A DNA stretch of 7,526 nucleotides from Geopsychrobacter sp. (GTDB lineage Bacteria; Desulfobacterota; Desulfuromonadia; Desulfuromonadales; Geopsychrobacteraceae). Each line of letters starts with the position of its first letter. Within the stretch, counting starts at the first letter, position 1. The DNA is taken from assembly GCA_030620915.1 (NCBI GenBank), contig JAUXIR010000066.1:1-7526 (forward strand), in the 5' to 3' direction. Both the position numbers and the translations under genes were made by a program. This document shows positions 1 through 5,904 of the stretch, one piece after another. A model generated the notes under the pieces. It worked only from the letters and a program-made list of their open reading frames with translations, was not told the DNA's origin and made no database searches.

Positions 1-32
1 CCACCCAGGACTGGCAGGGGCAGATGTCGTAA
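1..32 (+). CDS. 3' end of an upstream gene, probably the partner permease or another subunit of the amino-acid ABC transporter
   Basis: The frame ending at the TAA at 30-32 is open to the left edge and reads TQDWQGQMS-stop. The stop directly abuts the ATG at 33 with no spacer, which is typical of translationally coupled operon genes. Only nine residues are visible, so the product cannot be identified from sequence. Its identity as the companion permease of the next gene is inferred from the usual pairing of such permeases. Confidence 0.5.
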   Translation, partial: TQDWQGQMS

Positions 33-920
33 ATGTCCCTACTGCCCGGAGGAAAAACAGAATGGCGCAGCATCGATCTGCTGCTGCTCCTTTTACTGCT
101 ACTGCTGGTCGCCGTGCTGGCCTTTCGTATCGACGAAAACCTGGCTTATCGCTGGAACTGGGCGGCCATTCCGCAGTATTTTTTCTATCTGGACGACGAA
201 ACCGGACGCTATGTGCCGAATCTGCTGGTTCAGGGGCTTCTGACGACCATCCGCTTGAGTATCTGGAGTCTGTTACTGGCTCTGCCGCTCGGGATTGTTA
301 TCGGGCTGCTGCGCATCAGTCAGCATCTGTTCAATCGCTTGGTCGGCGGCGGCTTTGTCGCCCTGTTCCGTAATCTGCCGCCGTTGGTGCTGATCTTTAT
401 CGGCTATTACTTCATCAGTGATCAAATCCTGCCCCAGCTCGGTTTGCCCGATCTGGCCCGTCAACTGCCCGCTTCAGGCCAGCAGCTCGTGCGCCTGTTG
501 CTTGCCCCGCTTGATCAGCTCGAAGCCTTTCTGGCTGCGGTTATGACCATGGCGCTGCTCGAAGGGGGCTATATCGCCGAAATTGTGCGCGCCGGTCTAC
601 GGGCCGTTGCCGGGGGGCAGTGGGAGGCGGGGGCCGCCCTGGGCCTCAGGCGCTGGCAGATACTGCGCCAGATCATCTTTCCCCAGGCCTTGCGGCCGAT
701 GGTTCCGCCCCTGGCCGGTCAATTTATTTCAACCATCAAGGATTCGGCGATTGTTTCGGTGATCTCTATTCAGGAGTTGACCTTTCAGGGGATGGAGTTG
801 ATGTCTGCCACCTATCTGACCTTCGAAATCTGGCTCTGCATTGCGCTGCTCTATTTCCTGCTGACCTTCGGCTGCTCGCTATTGGCGCGGCGCCTCGAAA
901 CCTCTTTGGCCAATCACTGA
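33..920 (+). CDS. Polar amino-acid ABC transporter permease (HisM/GlnP/GltK type)
   Basis: This 295-residue inner-membrane protein is one of the two permease subunits of an ABC importer for polar amino acids. A very leucine-rich first membrane segment lies at residues 15-31, followed by a periplasmic stretch. The family's N-terminal block starts near residue 63 (NLLVQGLLTTIRLS) and several further membrane segments follow. The cytoplasmic EAA loop that docks on the ATPase is clear at about 183-208 (EIVRAG, then QWEAGAALGL, then RRW), followed by FPQALRPMVPPL and IKDSAIVSVIS, a hallmark order for this family. The substrate cannot be read from sequence. The start is the ATG abutting the upstream stop, with AGGGG at 16-20 as a possible ribosome site. 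No ATPase gene follows, so the binding protein and ATPase must lie upstream or elsewhere and this is the last gene of its operon. Confidence 0.92.
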   Translation: MSLLPGGKTEWRSIDLLLLLLLLLLVAVLAFRIDENLAYRWNWAAIPQYFFYLDDETGRYVPNLLVQGLLTTIRLSIWSLLLALPLGIVIGLLRISQHLFNRLVGGGFVALFRNLPPLVLIFIGYYFISDQILPQLGLPDLARQLPASGQQLVRLLLAPLDQLEAFLAAVMTMALLEGGYIAEIVRAGLRAVAGGQWEAGAALGLRRWQILRQIIFPQALRPMVPPLAGQFISTIKDSAIVSVISIQELTFQGMELMSATYLTFEIWLCIALLYFLLTFGCSLLARRLETSLANH

Positions 921-929
921 GGAAACGTC

Positions 930-957
930 TTGACAGCTACGCGGGGCTATCTTTAAT
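930..957 (+). promoter_or_regulatory. Strong sigma70-type promoter for the nickel ECF operon
   Basis: A perfect -35 box TTGACA lies at 930-935. After 16 bases comes TTTAAT at 952-957, a five-of-six match to TATAAT; TAATAT at 954-959 with an 18-base spacer is an alternative. Transcription would start near 963-966, about 40 bases before the nikK-like start codon. The promoter begins only ten bases after the stop of the amino-acid permease gene, so it separates two functional operons. No terminator is visible between the two, and some read-through is possible. Confidence 0.7.
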
Positions 958-989
958 ATTCGTGCTACGATTTTCGCGTCCGTGCTACG
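936..989 (+). repeat. Direct repeats CGTGCTACG over the transcription start; candidate operator
   Basis: CGTGCTACG occurs exactly at 961-969 and again at 981-989, a 20-base period that puts both copies on the same face of the helix. The last six bases, GCTACG, also occur at 936-941, inside the spacer of the promoter. Each nine-base unit has self-complementary ends (CGT and ACG). The two full copies cover the predicted transcription start and early leader, where a repressor would block transcription. A metal-responsive regulator such as NikR is a reasonable but unproven candidate. Confidence 0.5.
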
Positions 990-990
990 C

Positions 991-996
991 AGGAGG
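991..996 (+). promoter_or_regulatory. Strong Shine-Dalgarno site fixing the nikK-like start
   Basis: AGGAGG at 991-996 lies ten bases before the ATG at 1007. This fixes the start at 1007 rather than at any of the in-frame upstream starts reaching back to 620, which would overlap the permease gene and remove the signal peptide from the N-terminus. Confidence 0.75.
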
Positions 997-1006
997 CTTT
1001 TCGAAA

Positions 1007-1798
1007 ATGAAAAATACCTGTCTTTTCCCGTTTCTCGCTCTGCTGCTGATGGCAGTCCCGGCTGTGGCCCATTTCGGGGTGATTCTGCCGTCCGACGACA
1101 TTGTCGGTCGAGATGAGGGCAGAACTCTGGAGCTGCAGCTGAAATTTATCCATCCGGCCGAAGGCCAGTATATGCAGATGGAGAAGCCGCAAAGATTCGA
1201 AGTCTACAGGGGGGGGCAGCGCGAAGATCTGCTGCCTGCCCTCAAGGCCGAGAGTTTTAAAGCTGCCGATAAAAATACGAATTTGGCCTATTGGCGAGCC
1301 GCCTACCAGATCCGGCGGCCCGGCGACCATACTTTTTTTGTTGAACCGACCCCCTACTGGGAGCCGGCCGAGGATAAATTTATCCTGCACTATACCAAGG
1401 TCTGTGTCTCGGCCTTCGGTCTTGAGGATGGCTGGCATGAGCCCCTGGGAGTCGAAATCGAAATCCTGCCCCTGAGTCGTCCCTATGGACTCTGGACCGG
1501 CAATCTTTTCTCCGCTCAGGTCCTGCGCAAGGGCCAGCCTCTCCCCTTTGCCGAGATAGAGGTCGAATATCTGAATGAGGCGGCGGTCGGCGGGAAGCTC
1601 TCTTTTCCTGCCGCTCCATTTGTGGCTCAGTCGATCAAGGCCGATGGCCAGGGTGTTTTTCATTACGCCATGCCGAAGGCAGGCTGGTGGGGTTTTGCCG
1701 CACTTTCGGATGCGGACTGGAAATTGCAAAAAGATGGCGAGAGTAAGAGCGTCGAGATCGGCGCCGTCTATTGGGTCAAGGCGACAGACCTTCCCTAG
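1007..1798 (+). CDS. nikK: DUF4198 periplasmic component of nickel/cobalt ECF transporter (NikK/CbiK-like)
   Basis: This is a 263-residue secreted protein. Residues 1-21 form a signal peptide with a hydrophobic core and a likely cleavage after AVPAVA, so the mature chain should begin with His22. The body resembles the DUF4198/COG5266 family of secreted accessory proteins next to Ni/Co ECF transporters. The conserved central block is visible at about 106-132 (GDHTFFVEP, PYWEPAEDK, FILHYTK). A carboxypeptidase-regulatory-like beta region follows at about 163-225, with a GWWGF patch and a C-terminal YWVKA strand. There is no C-terminal membrane segment, so it is probably soluble in the periplasm. 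It likely assists metal capture or transfer to NikM; the biochemical role of this family is poorly defined. It is the first gene of the operon, behind a strong promoter and ribosome site. Nickel rather than cobalt is inferred from the K/L-type gene set, not from a specific residue. Confidence 0.85.
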   Translation: MKNTCLFPFLALLLMAVPAVAHFGVILPSDDIVGRDEGRTLELQLKFIHPAEGQYMQMEKPQRFEVYRGGQREDLLPALKAESFKAADKNTNLAYWRAAYQIRRPGDHTFFVEPTPYWEPAEDKFILHYTKVCVSAFGLEDGWHEPLGVEIEILPLSRPYGLWTGNLFSAQVLRKGQPLPFAEIEVEYLNEAAVGGKLSFPAAPFVAQSIKADGQGVFHYAMPKAGWWGFAALSDADWKLQKDGESKSVEIGAVYWVKATDLP

Positions 1799-1831
1799 CC
1801 TGGCTCGTGCCGCTATTAGTATGGGTTTTAG

Positions 1832-2158
1832 ATGAAAAAAGTTGTGTCATTACTGTTGATGCTGGGTCTGTTGGGCGCCGTCCCGGCTCTGGCACACAAG
1901 GTCAATCTGTTTGCCTACGTTGAAGGCGGCCGGATATACACCGAGAGCTATTTTCCCGACGGACGCCCGATTAAGCAGGCCGTCATCAAAATATATACCG
2001 CCGATGACCTATTGCTGCAGCAGGGTGTGACCGACGATGAGGGGCTCTACGCCTGTGTCATCCCGAGGTTCGTCGATTTGAAATTGGTTGTCAGGGCGAG
2101 CATGGGGCATCAGACCAGCTTCGTCATAAAAAAAGCTGAACTGGAGGTGGGGAGATGA
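1832..2158 (+). CDS. nikL: Secreted beta-domain protein equivalent to the N-terminal half of NikL
   Basis: The product has 108 residues. Residues 1-21 are a signal peptide ending AVPALA, with predicted cleavage before His22. The mature part (HKVNLFAYVEGG, then YTESYFPDG, TDDEGLY and a LKLVVRASMGH block near 83-93) matches my memory of the small carboxypeptidase-regulatory-like domain of NikL-type nickel ECF accessory proteins. Those usually continue into a C-terminal coiled coil and a membrane helix. Here the chain stops after about 87 mature residues with no membrane anchor, and the missing part is encoded by the next gene. The start follows nikK by 33 bases. No good Shine-Dalgarno precedes ATG 1832, so translation may depend on coupling. 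The TGA stop overlaps the next ATG as ATGA. The role is inferred as metal delivery to, or stabilisation of, NikM from the periplasmic side. Confidence 0.75.
   Translation: MKKVVSLLLMLGLLGAVPALAHKVNLFAYVEGGRIYTESYFPDGRPIKQAVIKIYTADDLLLQQGVTDDEGLYACVIPRFVDLKLVVRASMGHQTSFVIKKAELEVGR
2143..2147 (+). promoter_or_regulatory. Internal Shine-Dalgarno for the small coiled-coil/TM gene
   Basis: GGAGG lies seven bases before ATG 2155, inside the last codons of the preceding gene. A good ribosome site plus the ATGA stop/start overlap supports separate, coupled translation of the second NikL half rather than a sequencing frameshift. Confidence 0.6.
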
Positions 2159-2430
2159 CTGTTTTCCGCCGCGTTCTCTGCCTTGTGCTGCTGGTTTTCT
2201 GTCTTTTGTTGGCAGGCCAGCCGACCTTTGCCGAGGAATCTCCGGCGCAACCTGAGCTGTTGCAACAGCAGAATCAGCAACTGCATCAGCAGCTGCGTGA
2301 TGCGCGCAGAGAGATCGCGCGCCTGAAAGCCGAGGGCTCGGCCCCGGGTTGGAAAGATGTCGTGACCGGGCTTGGTTTCATCTTTGGTCTCAGCGGTGTT
2401 GTGATGATGGTCAACGCCCGCCGGCGTTGA
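2155..2430 (+). CDS. Small exported coiled-coil/TM protein equivalent to the C-terminal half of NikL
   Basis: This 91-residue protein has three clear parts. A signal peptide spans residues 1-26 with likely cleavage after PTFA. A Gln/Leu/Arg-rich coiled-coil stretch spans about 33-61 (LLQQQNQQLHQQLRDARREI). One membrane helix spans about 68-86 (DVVTGLGFIFGLSGVVMMV) and ends in NARRR. The positive tail predicts an N-out, C-in type I topology. The helix resembles the GxGYIFGLxG helix I recall at the C-terminus of full-length NikL proteins (recalled pattern, not searched). It probably anchors or recruits the preceding secreted domain to the NikMQ membrane complex through its coiled coil. It overlaps the previous gene by four bases and precedes nikM by 36. 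It could instead be an independent small subunit in the place of NikN/CbiN; both readings make it a transporter part. Confidence 0.7.
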   Translation: MTVFRRVLCLVLLVFCLLLAGQPTFAEESPAQPELLQQQNQQLHQQLRDARREIARLKAEGSAPGWKDVVTGLGFIFGLSGVVMMVNARRR

Positions 2431-2466
2431 AGTCTGACGATAATTATTACGGAGCCTTTCTTCTTC

Positions 2467-3087
2467 ATGCATATCTCTGATGGTGTTCTTCCTACTGCCG
2501 TTGCGCTCGGCACCTCAGCGGTCAGTGCCGGGTTCCTGCTTTGGAGCCTGCGCCGTACACCGGCGGATGACCTGCCCAAGGTGGCGGTCCTGACCTCCGC
2601 CTTCTTTGTCGCCTCGCTGATCCACCTGCCCTTCGGTCCAACCAGTGTTCATCTGCTGATTCCCGGTCTGGTCGGGGCGCTGCTCGGTCCTTCAGCCTTT
2701 CTGGCCATCGCTCTGGGTCTGGTGTTGCAGTGTTTGTTATTCCAGTTTGGCGGGTTGACCGCGCTTGGGGCAAACCTGTTGTTGATGGGGCTGCCGGCGC
2801 TGTTGGCCGGTTTGGTCTTCTATCACTTCAAGGGGCGCAGCAAGAAGCAACGGATCCTGGTCGGAGCGCTCTGCGGTGGTGGCGCGACCATATTTTCGGC
2901 GTTATTACTGGCGCTGCTGCTGGCCAGTGGCGGCGAAGATTTTATCGGGGTCGCCAAATTGGCGTTATTGGCCCATATCCCGGTGGTGCTGGTCGAAGCC
3001 GGGGTCAGTGCCATGGTTGTTTCTTTTCTGCTCAAGGTGAAACCCGAGCTGCTTGATATCCCCTTTGTCCTCAAGGAAAAAATGTGA
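2467..3087 (+). CDS. nikM: NikM/CbiM, membrane substrate-binding (S) component of the nickel/cobalt ECF transporter
   Basis: The 206-residue hydrophobic protein begins MHISDGVLP, the invariant start of the CbiM/NikM family. In a known NikM structure the Met1 amine, His2 and a later histidine form the square-planar metal site. That later residue should be His62 in the SVHL motif, with His53 in the nearby LIHLPFGPTS block. About six to seven membrane helices follow, including PGLVGALLGPSAF near 66-78 and a FGGLTALGANLLLMG segment at 94-108. GGAG at 2451-2454 lies 12 bases upstream, and the N-terminal Met-His requirement makes this start secure. It is shorter than NikM versions fused to NikN; no NikN domain is present and the K/L proteins upstream presumably replace it. 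The gene ends in a GTGA overlap with nikQ. Nickel versus cobalt cannot be settled by eye. Confidence 0.93.
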   Translation: MHISDGVLPTAVALGTSAVSAGFLLWSLRRTPADDLPKVAVLTSAFFVASLIHLPFGPTSVHLLIPGLVGALLGPSAFLAIALGLVLQCLLFQFGGLTALGANLLLMGLPALLAGLVFYHFKGRSKKQRILVGALCGGGATIFSALLLALLLASGGEDFIGVAKLALLAHIPVVLVEAGVSAMVVSFLLKVKPELLDIPFVLKEKM

Positions 3088-3998
3088 GCGGTACGCTCCA
3101 GGTCTCCATTCTATGGCTGCTGCCGCTGCTGCTATTGCCGCTGGCGGTCTATTCCGGCTTTCGCATGCTGATCGGCATTGCGCGCAAGGAGCAGGGGGAA
3201 GGGGAGCGTGACTGGTCGGTCCCTCAGCTTGAGTTTGAGGGGGGGGAGAGTTCGCCGGTGCATCGCTGGGACGTGCGTTTTAAACTGGCCAGCTTTCTGA
3301 TTCTGGCTTTTGTGATCGTCTCCCTGCAACATCCTCAAACCGCGCTGGCGGCACTCATGTTGGCCCTGCTCGGCTATCGCCTGGCAGCTATCCCCTGGCG
3401 GCGCGGATTCAAGCGTCTGCTGGGAATGGCGGGCTTTCTGTCGATGTTTCTGCTGATGTTACCGCTGACGGCGGTGCGGCATAGCGGTGATCTGGTGCTG
3501 GTGTTCGGCAGTATTGACTGGCTCGGCTTTAATCTGCGCGGGCTGGATCTGGCGATCCTGATTATTCTCCGCGCCGCGACGGTTGCCCTGTTGATGGAGC
3601 CCCTGTTGGCCACCGCGCCCTTGCCGGTGACCCTGGCCGGGCTGGCACGGATGGGGGTGCCGCGGCGCCTGACCGAACTGCTGCTGATCAGCCACCGCTA
3701 TCTCTATGTGTTTCTTCACGAGGCGCGGCGGATGCAGATTGGGATGGAGGTGCGTGGTTTTCGCAAATCAACCAGCCTGGCAACCCTGCGTTCGGTCGGC
3801 AATTATGTCGGGATGCTCTTTGTGCGCAGTTTCGAACGCACCGAGCGGGTCCATGCGGCGATGCTGGCACGGGGTTATCAGGGCTACTGGCCCCAGCCGA
3901 TCAGCTTCAATGTGATGCCGGCTGATTATCTGAAAGCGGCCGCGCTGATCGGCCTCGGGCTGCTGCTGGTCATCTGTGACCAGTTTATGGTGGGATAA
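3084..3998 (+). CDS. nikQ: NikQ/CbiQ, transmembrane coupling (T) component of the ECF transporter
   Basis: Translation probably starts at GTG 3084, which overlaps the nikM stop (GTGA), with AAGGA at 3073-3077 as ribosome site. The 304-residue product is the EcfT-type scaffold that links NikM to the ATPase. The family domain begins near residue 60 (HRWDVRFKL) and has membrane segments at about 68-102, 115-132 and 156-178. The cytoplasmic coupling region carries the two short Arg-Gly motifs that contact the ATPases: EVRGFR at 222-227, where Val replaces the usual Ala, and LARGYQG at 261-267. A last helix spans about 283-299. An additional hydrophobic segment at 8-32 and a charged linker at 33-59 precede the family domain, making it longer than typical CbiQ proteins of about 225-270 residues. 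nikO follows after six bases. Confidence 0.92.
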   Translation: MSGTLQVSILWLLPLLLLPLAVYSGFRMLIGIARKEQGEGERDWSVPQLEFEGGESSPVHRWDVRFKLASFLILAFVIVSLQHPQTALAALMLALLGYRLAAIPWRRGFKRLLGMAGFLSMFLLMLPLTAVRHSGDLVLVFGSIDWLGFNLRGLDLAILIILRAATVALLMEPLLATAPLPVTLAGLARMGVPRRLTELLLISHRYLYVFLHEARRMQIGMEVRGFRKSTSLATLRSVGNYVGMLFVRSFERTERVHAAMLARGYQGYWPQPISFNVMPADYLKAAALIGLGLLLVICDQFMVG

Positions 3999-4004
3999 GA
4001 GCCG

Positions 4005-5819
4005 ATGCATCAGTTAATCAAACCAGTCGAGCTTGAGCATGAAGACCTGTTGATGCAGGTTGAGTCGCTCTCCTATCGCTACCCGGACGGCACCCAGGCC
4101 CTTGCCGGCATCGATCTGCAGGTCAGAGCCGGTGATCGCATCGCCCTCGTCGGCCACAATGGCTCAGGTAAAACGACACTGGTCAAACAGCTCTGTGGGC
4201 TGCTGCAGCCGGACGAGGGGAGAGTCCGCTATAAGGGCGAGCAGCTCAGCGGAGAGCACCTGGCGAGTGCGCGCCTGGAGATCGGCCTGCTGTTTCAGGA
4301 CCCCGACGATCAACTCTTCGGCAATAGCCTCTATGAAGATGTGGCCTTCGGCCCACGCAATCAGGGGCTGTCTGAGGTCGATGTCGATCTGGCAGTACGT
4401 CAGGCCCTAAGGTCGGTCGGCCTCGAAGATCTGTTGTTCAAGCCCCCCCATGCCCTGAGCTATGGGCAAAAGAAACGCGCTGCACTCGCCGGTCTGCTGG
4501 CGATGCGGCCCTCGCTGCTGATTCTGGATGAACCAACCGCCAACCTCGATCCTGCTCAGGAGCGGATCTTTCTCGATCTGCTCAAGAACTATTCAGGCAC
4601 ATTGATTCTGATCAGTCATGACCTGATTTTTCTCTATGAACTCTGTGAGCGGGCGCTGGTCCTCGATCGTGCTCGGGTTCACCATGATTATGCGCTTAAG
4701 GAGCTGGTCGAACATCGCCCCTCCTTGCGCGAACATGGCTTGGATTTTTCTTTCCGTTTTGCCGAGAGTCGGCGGCGCGAAGAGAGGGTGGAGGTCGAGC
4801 GACGTAAGGTGCGCGATCCGTCCGACGGCACCGGCCCGGCCGCTGAGAATCCCTCGACACTGGTCGATCTGCGCTCTCTGTCCTATCGCTATCCAGACGG
4901 GACTGAAGCACTGCGCGGCATCGATCTGGCGATACAACCCGGTGAGCGACTCGCTTTGGTTGGAGAGAACGGCGCCGGCAAGAGTACCCTGCTGATGTGT
5001 CTGCTGGGGATCCTGCCCTTTAGCGGAGAGTACCTCTTTACCGGCAAGAAAATAATGCCGGGTAAGGGCCGGCTGGTGTGGCAACAGACCGGGATGGTCT
5101 TTCAGGATTGTGCCGATCAGTTGGTCTGCCCGAGCTGTTATGACGAGGTTGCATTTGCGCCGCGTCAGTTTGGCCTCGATGAGGCTCAGATCAGAATACA
5201 GGTCGAAATGGCCCTTAAAATGGTCAAACTGGACGGTTTTGACGATCGTGTTCCCTTGCACCTCTCCGGTGGAGAACGCAAGCGTCTGGCCTTGGCCAGT
5301 GTTCTGAGCCTGCAACCGCAGCTGTTAATTCTGGATGAACCGACCGCCGGTCTCGACCCGCAGGGTGAAGAGCTGCTGCTCGATATTCTAAGCGAGATCG
5401 ACGCCACGCTGATCCTGGTCAGCCACGATATTTTCTTCGTCCGTGAACTGACCGAGCGCACCCTGGTGATGCACGCTGGCCAAATCGCCCTTGATTATTC
5501 GACAACGGACTTTTTTAACGATAAAAATCTGACCAGTTTAAATGGTCTCGACTATACCTACCGTGATCAATGTGCGCTGCAGATCAGGGCATTACAGCAC
5601 CGGCACGAACATGCCCATCGGCACAAACACCTTCACGAGCATGATCATCGCCATGGTGAGCTGGTCCACCAGCATCCGCACGAACATGAGCATGAACATT
5701 GTCACACCTATGTTCACCGGCACGCCGAGGCAGGCGCCCATCAGCATCCTGCCCAGAGCGAATACCATGAGCATGAGCACCCAGGGCACGAACAGGATGA
5801 TCACGATCACAGCCATTAG
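4005..5819 (+). CDS. nikO: NikO, fused double ATPase of the ECF transporter with a histidine-rich tail
   Basis: The 604-residue protein contains two complete ABC ATPase domains in tandem. Domain 1: A-loop SLSYRYPDG (21-29), Walker A GHNGSGKT (50-57), Q-loop Gln98, signature LSYGQ (151-155), Walker B LLILDEP (171-177), H-loop His205. Domain 2: SLSYRYPDG (291-299), GENGAGKS (320-327), Gln367, LSGGE (420-424), LLILDEP (440-446), His474. A charged linker at 253-285 joins them. One chain can thus supply the ATPase dimer that powers uptake at the cytoplasmic face. Residues 531-604 hold 28 histidines and one cysteine (566), mixed with Glu, Asp and Arg, and are a likely Ni/Zn-binding tail. The start at 4005 has a modest AAGAG ahead; Met17 (4053) fits the usual family start but lacks a ribosome site. 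NikO and CbiO are normally single-domain proteins of about 230-280 residues, so the fusion is notable. Confidence 0.93.
   Translation: MHQLIKPVELEHEDLLMQVESLSYRYPDGTQALAGIDLQVRAGDRIALVGHNGSGKTTLVKQLCGLLQPDEGRVRYKGEQLSGEHLASARLEIGLLFQDPDDQLFGNSLYEDVAFGPRNQGLSEVDVDLAVRQALRSVGLEDLLFKPPHALSYGQKKRAALAGLLAMRPSLLILDEPTANLDPAQERIFLDLLKNYSGTLILISHDLIFLYELCERALVLDRARVHHDYALKELVEHRPSLREHGLDFSFRFAESRRREERVEVERRKVRDPSDGTGPAAENPSTLVDLRSLSYRYPDGTEALRGIDLAIQPGERLALVGENGAGKSTLLMCLLGILPFSGEYLFTGKKIMPGKGRLVWQQTGMVFQDCADQLVCPSCYDEVAFAPRQFGLDEAQIRIQVEMALKMVKLDGFDDRVPLHLSGGERKRLALASVLSLQPQLLILDEPTAGLDPQGEELLLDILSEIDATLILVSHDIFFVRELTERTLVMHAGQIALDYSTTDFFNDKNLTSLNGLDYTYRDQCALQIRALQHRHEHAHRHKHLHEHDHRHGELVHQHPHEHEHEHCHTYVHRHAEAGAHQHPAQSEYHEHEHPGHEQDDHDHSH
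5598..5816 (+). repeat. Low-complexity histidine-rich coding repeat at the 3' end of nikO
   Basis: The stretch encodes NikO residues 532-604 and is built mostly of CAT/CAC codons alternating with GAG/GAA, CGG/CGC and GAT. Short near-repeats such as GAGCATGAACAT and GAGCATGAGCAC recur, which suggests growth by slippage or duplication of a His-Glu unit. The reading frame stays open to the TAG at 5817-5819, so it is coding and not a degenerate tail. The antisense of CAT/CAC codons gives ATG/GTG, which explains the long hydrophobic antisense frame here. Confidence 0.8.
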
Positions 5820-5875
5820 AACCGGTCTGCTCCTCATCAGACTCATTAAAACCGCGCCGAAAACAGTAGCTCCAC

Positions 5876-5904
5876 TTGAAATCGATCCCTTAGCCGGATA
5901 TCCT
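5876..5904 (+). promoter_or_regulatory. Possible promoter for the GlxA-type regulator
   Basis: TTGAAA at 5876-5881 is followed after 17 bases by TATCCT at 5899-5904, giving five-of-six and four-of-six matches to the sigma70 boxes. The -10 region lies within the perfect palindrome GGATATCC (5896-5903). The 120-base gap after nikO and the reasonable boxes suggest separate transcription of the regulator. No convincing terminator is seen after nikO, so read-through from the nickel operon is also possible. Confidence 0.35.

Noticed and set aside
620..1006. Upstream extension of the nikK-like frame to position 620
   Set aside because: It would overlap the permease gene for 300 bases and bury the signal peptide; AGGAGG at 991-996 supports ATG 1007.
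921..1006. Metal riboswitch (such as a NiCo or cobalamin element) in the leader of the nickel operon
   Set aside because: The predicted leader from about 964 to 1006 is only some 40 bases, too short for either riboswitch class, and no matching conserved stems were seen.
965..1729. Long minus-strand frame of 254 residues opposite the nikK-like gene
   Set aside because: It lies entirely antisense to a gene with signal peptide, family motifs and a strong ribosome site, and its translation shows no recognisable domain.
2110..2470. Possible frameshift joining the two NikL-like genes
   Set aside because: The second frame has its own Shine-Dalgarno, start codon and complete signal peptide, so two separate genes are the better reading.
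4593..5315. Minus-strand frame of 240 residues opposite nikO
   Set aside because: It is opposite conserved ABC ATPase motifs, has no recognisable domain, and is expected from codon bias in GC-rich DNA.
5598..5816. His-rich repeat as a CRISPR-like or non-coding repeat array
   Set aside because: Units are short, irregular and codon-phased, and the frame is open from nikO through to its stop; there are no spacers.
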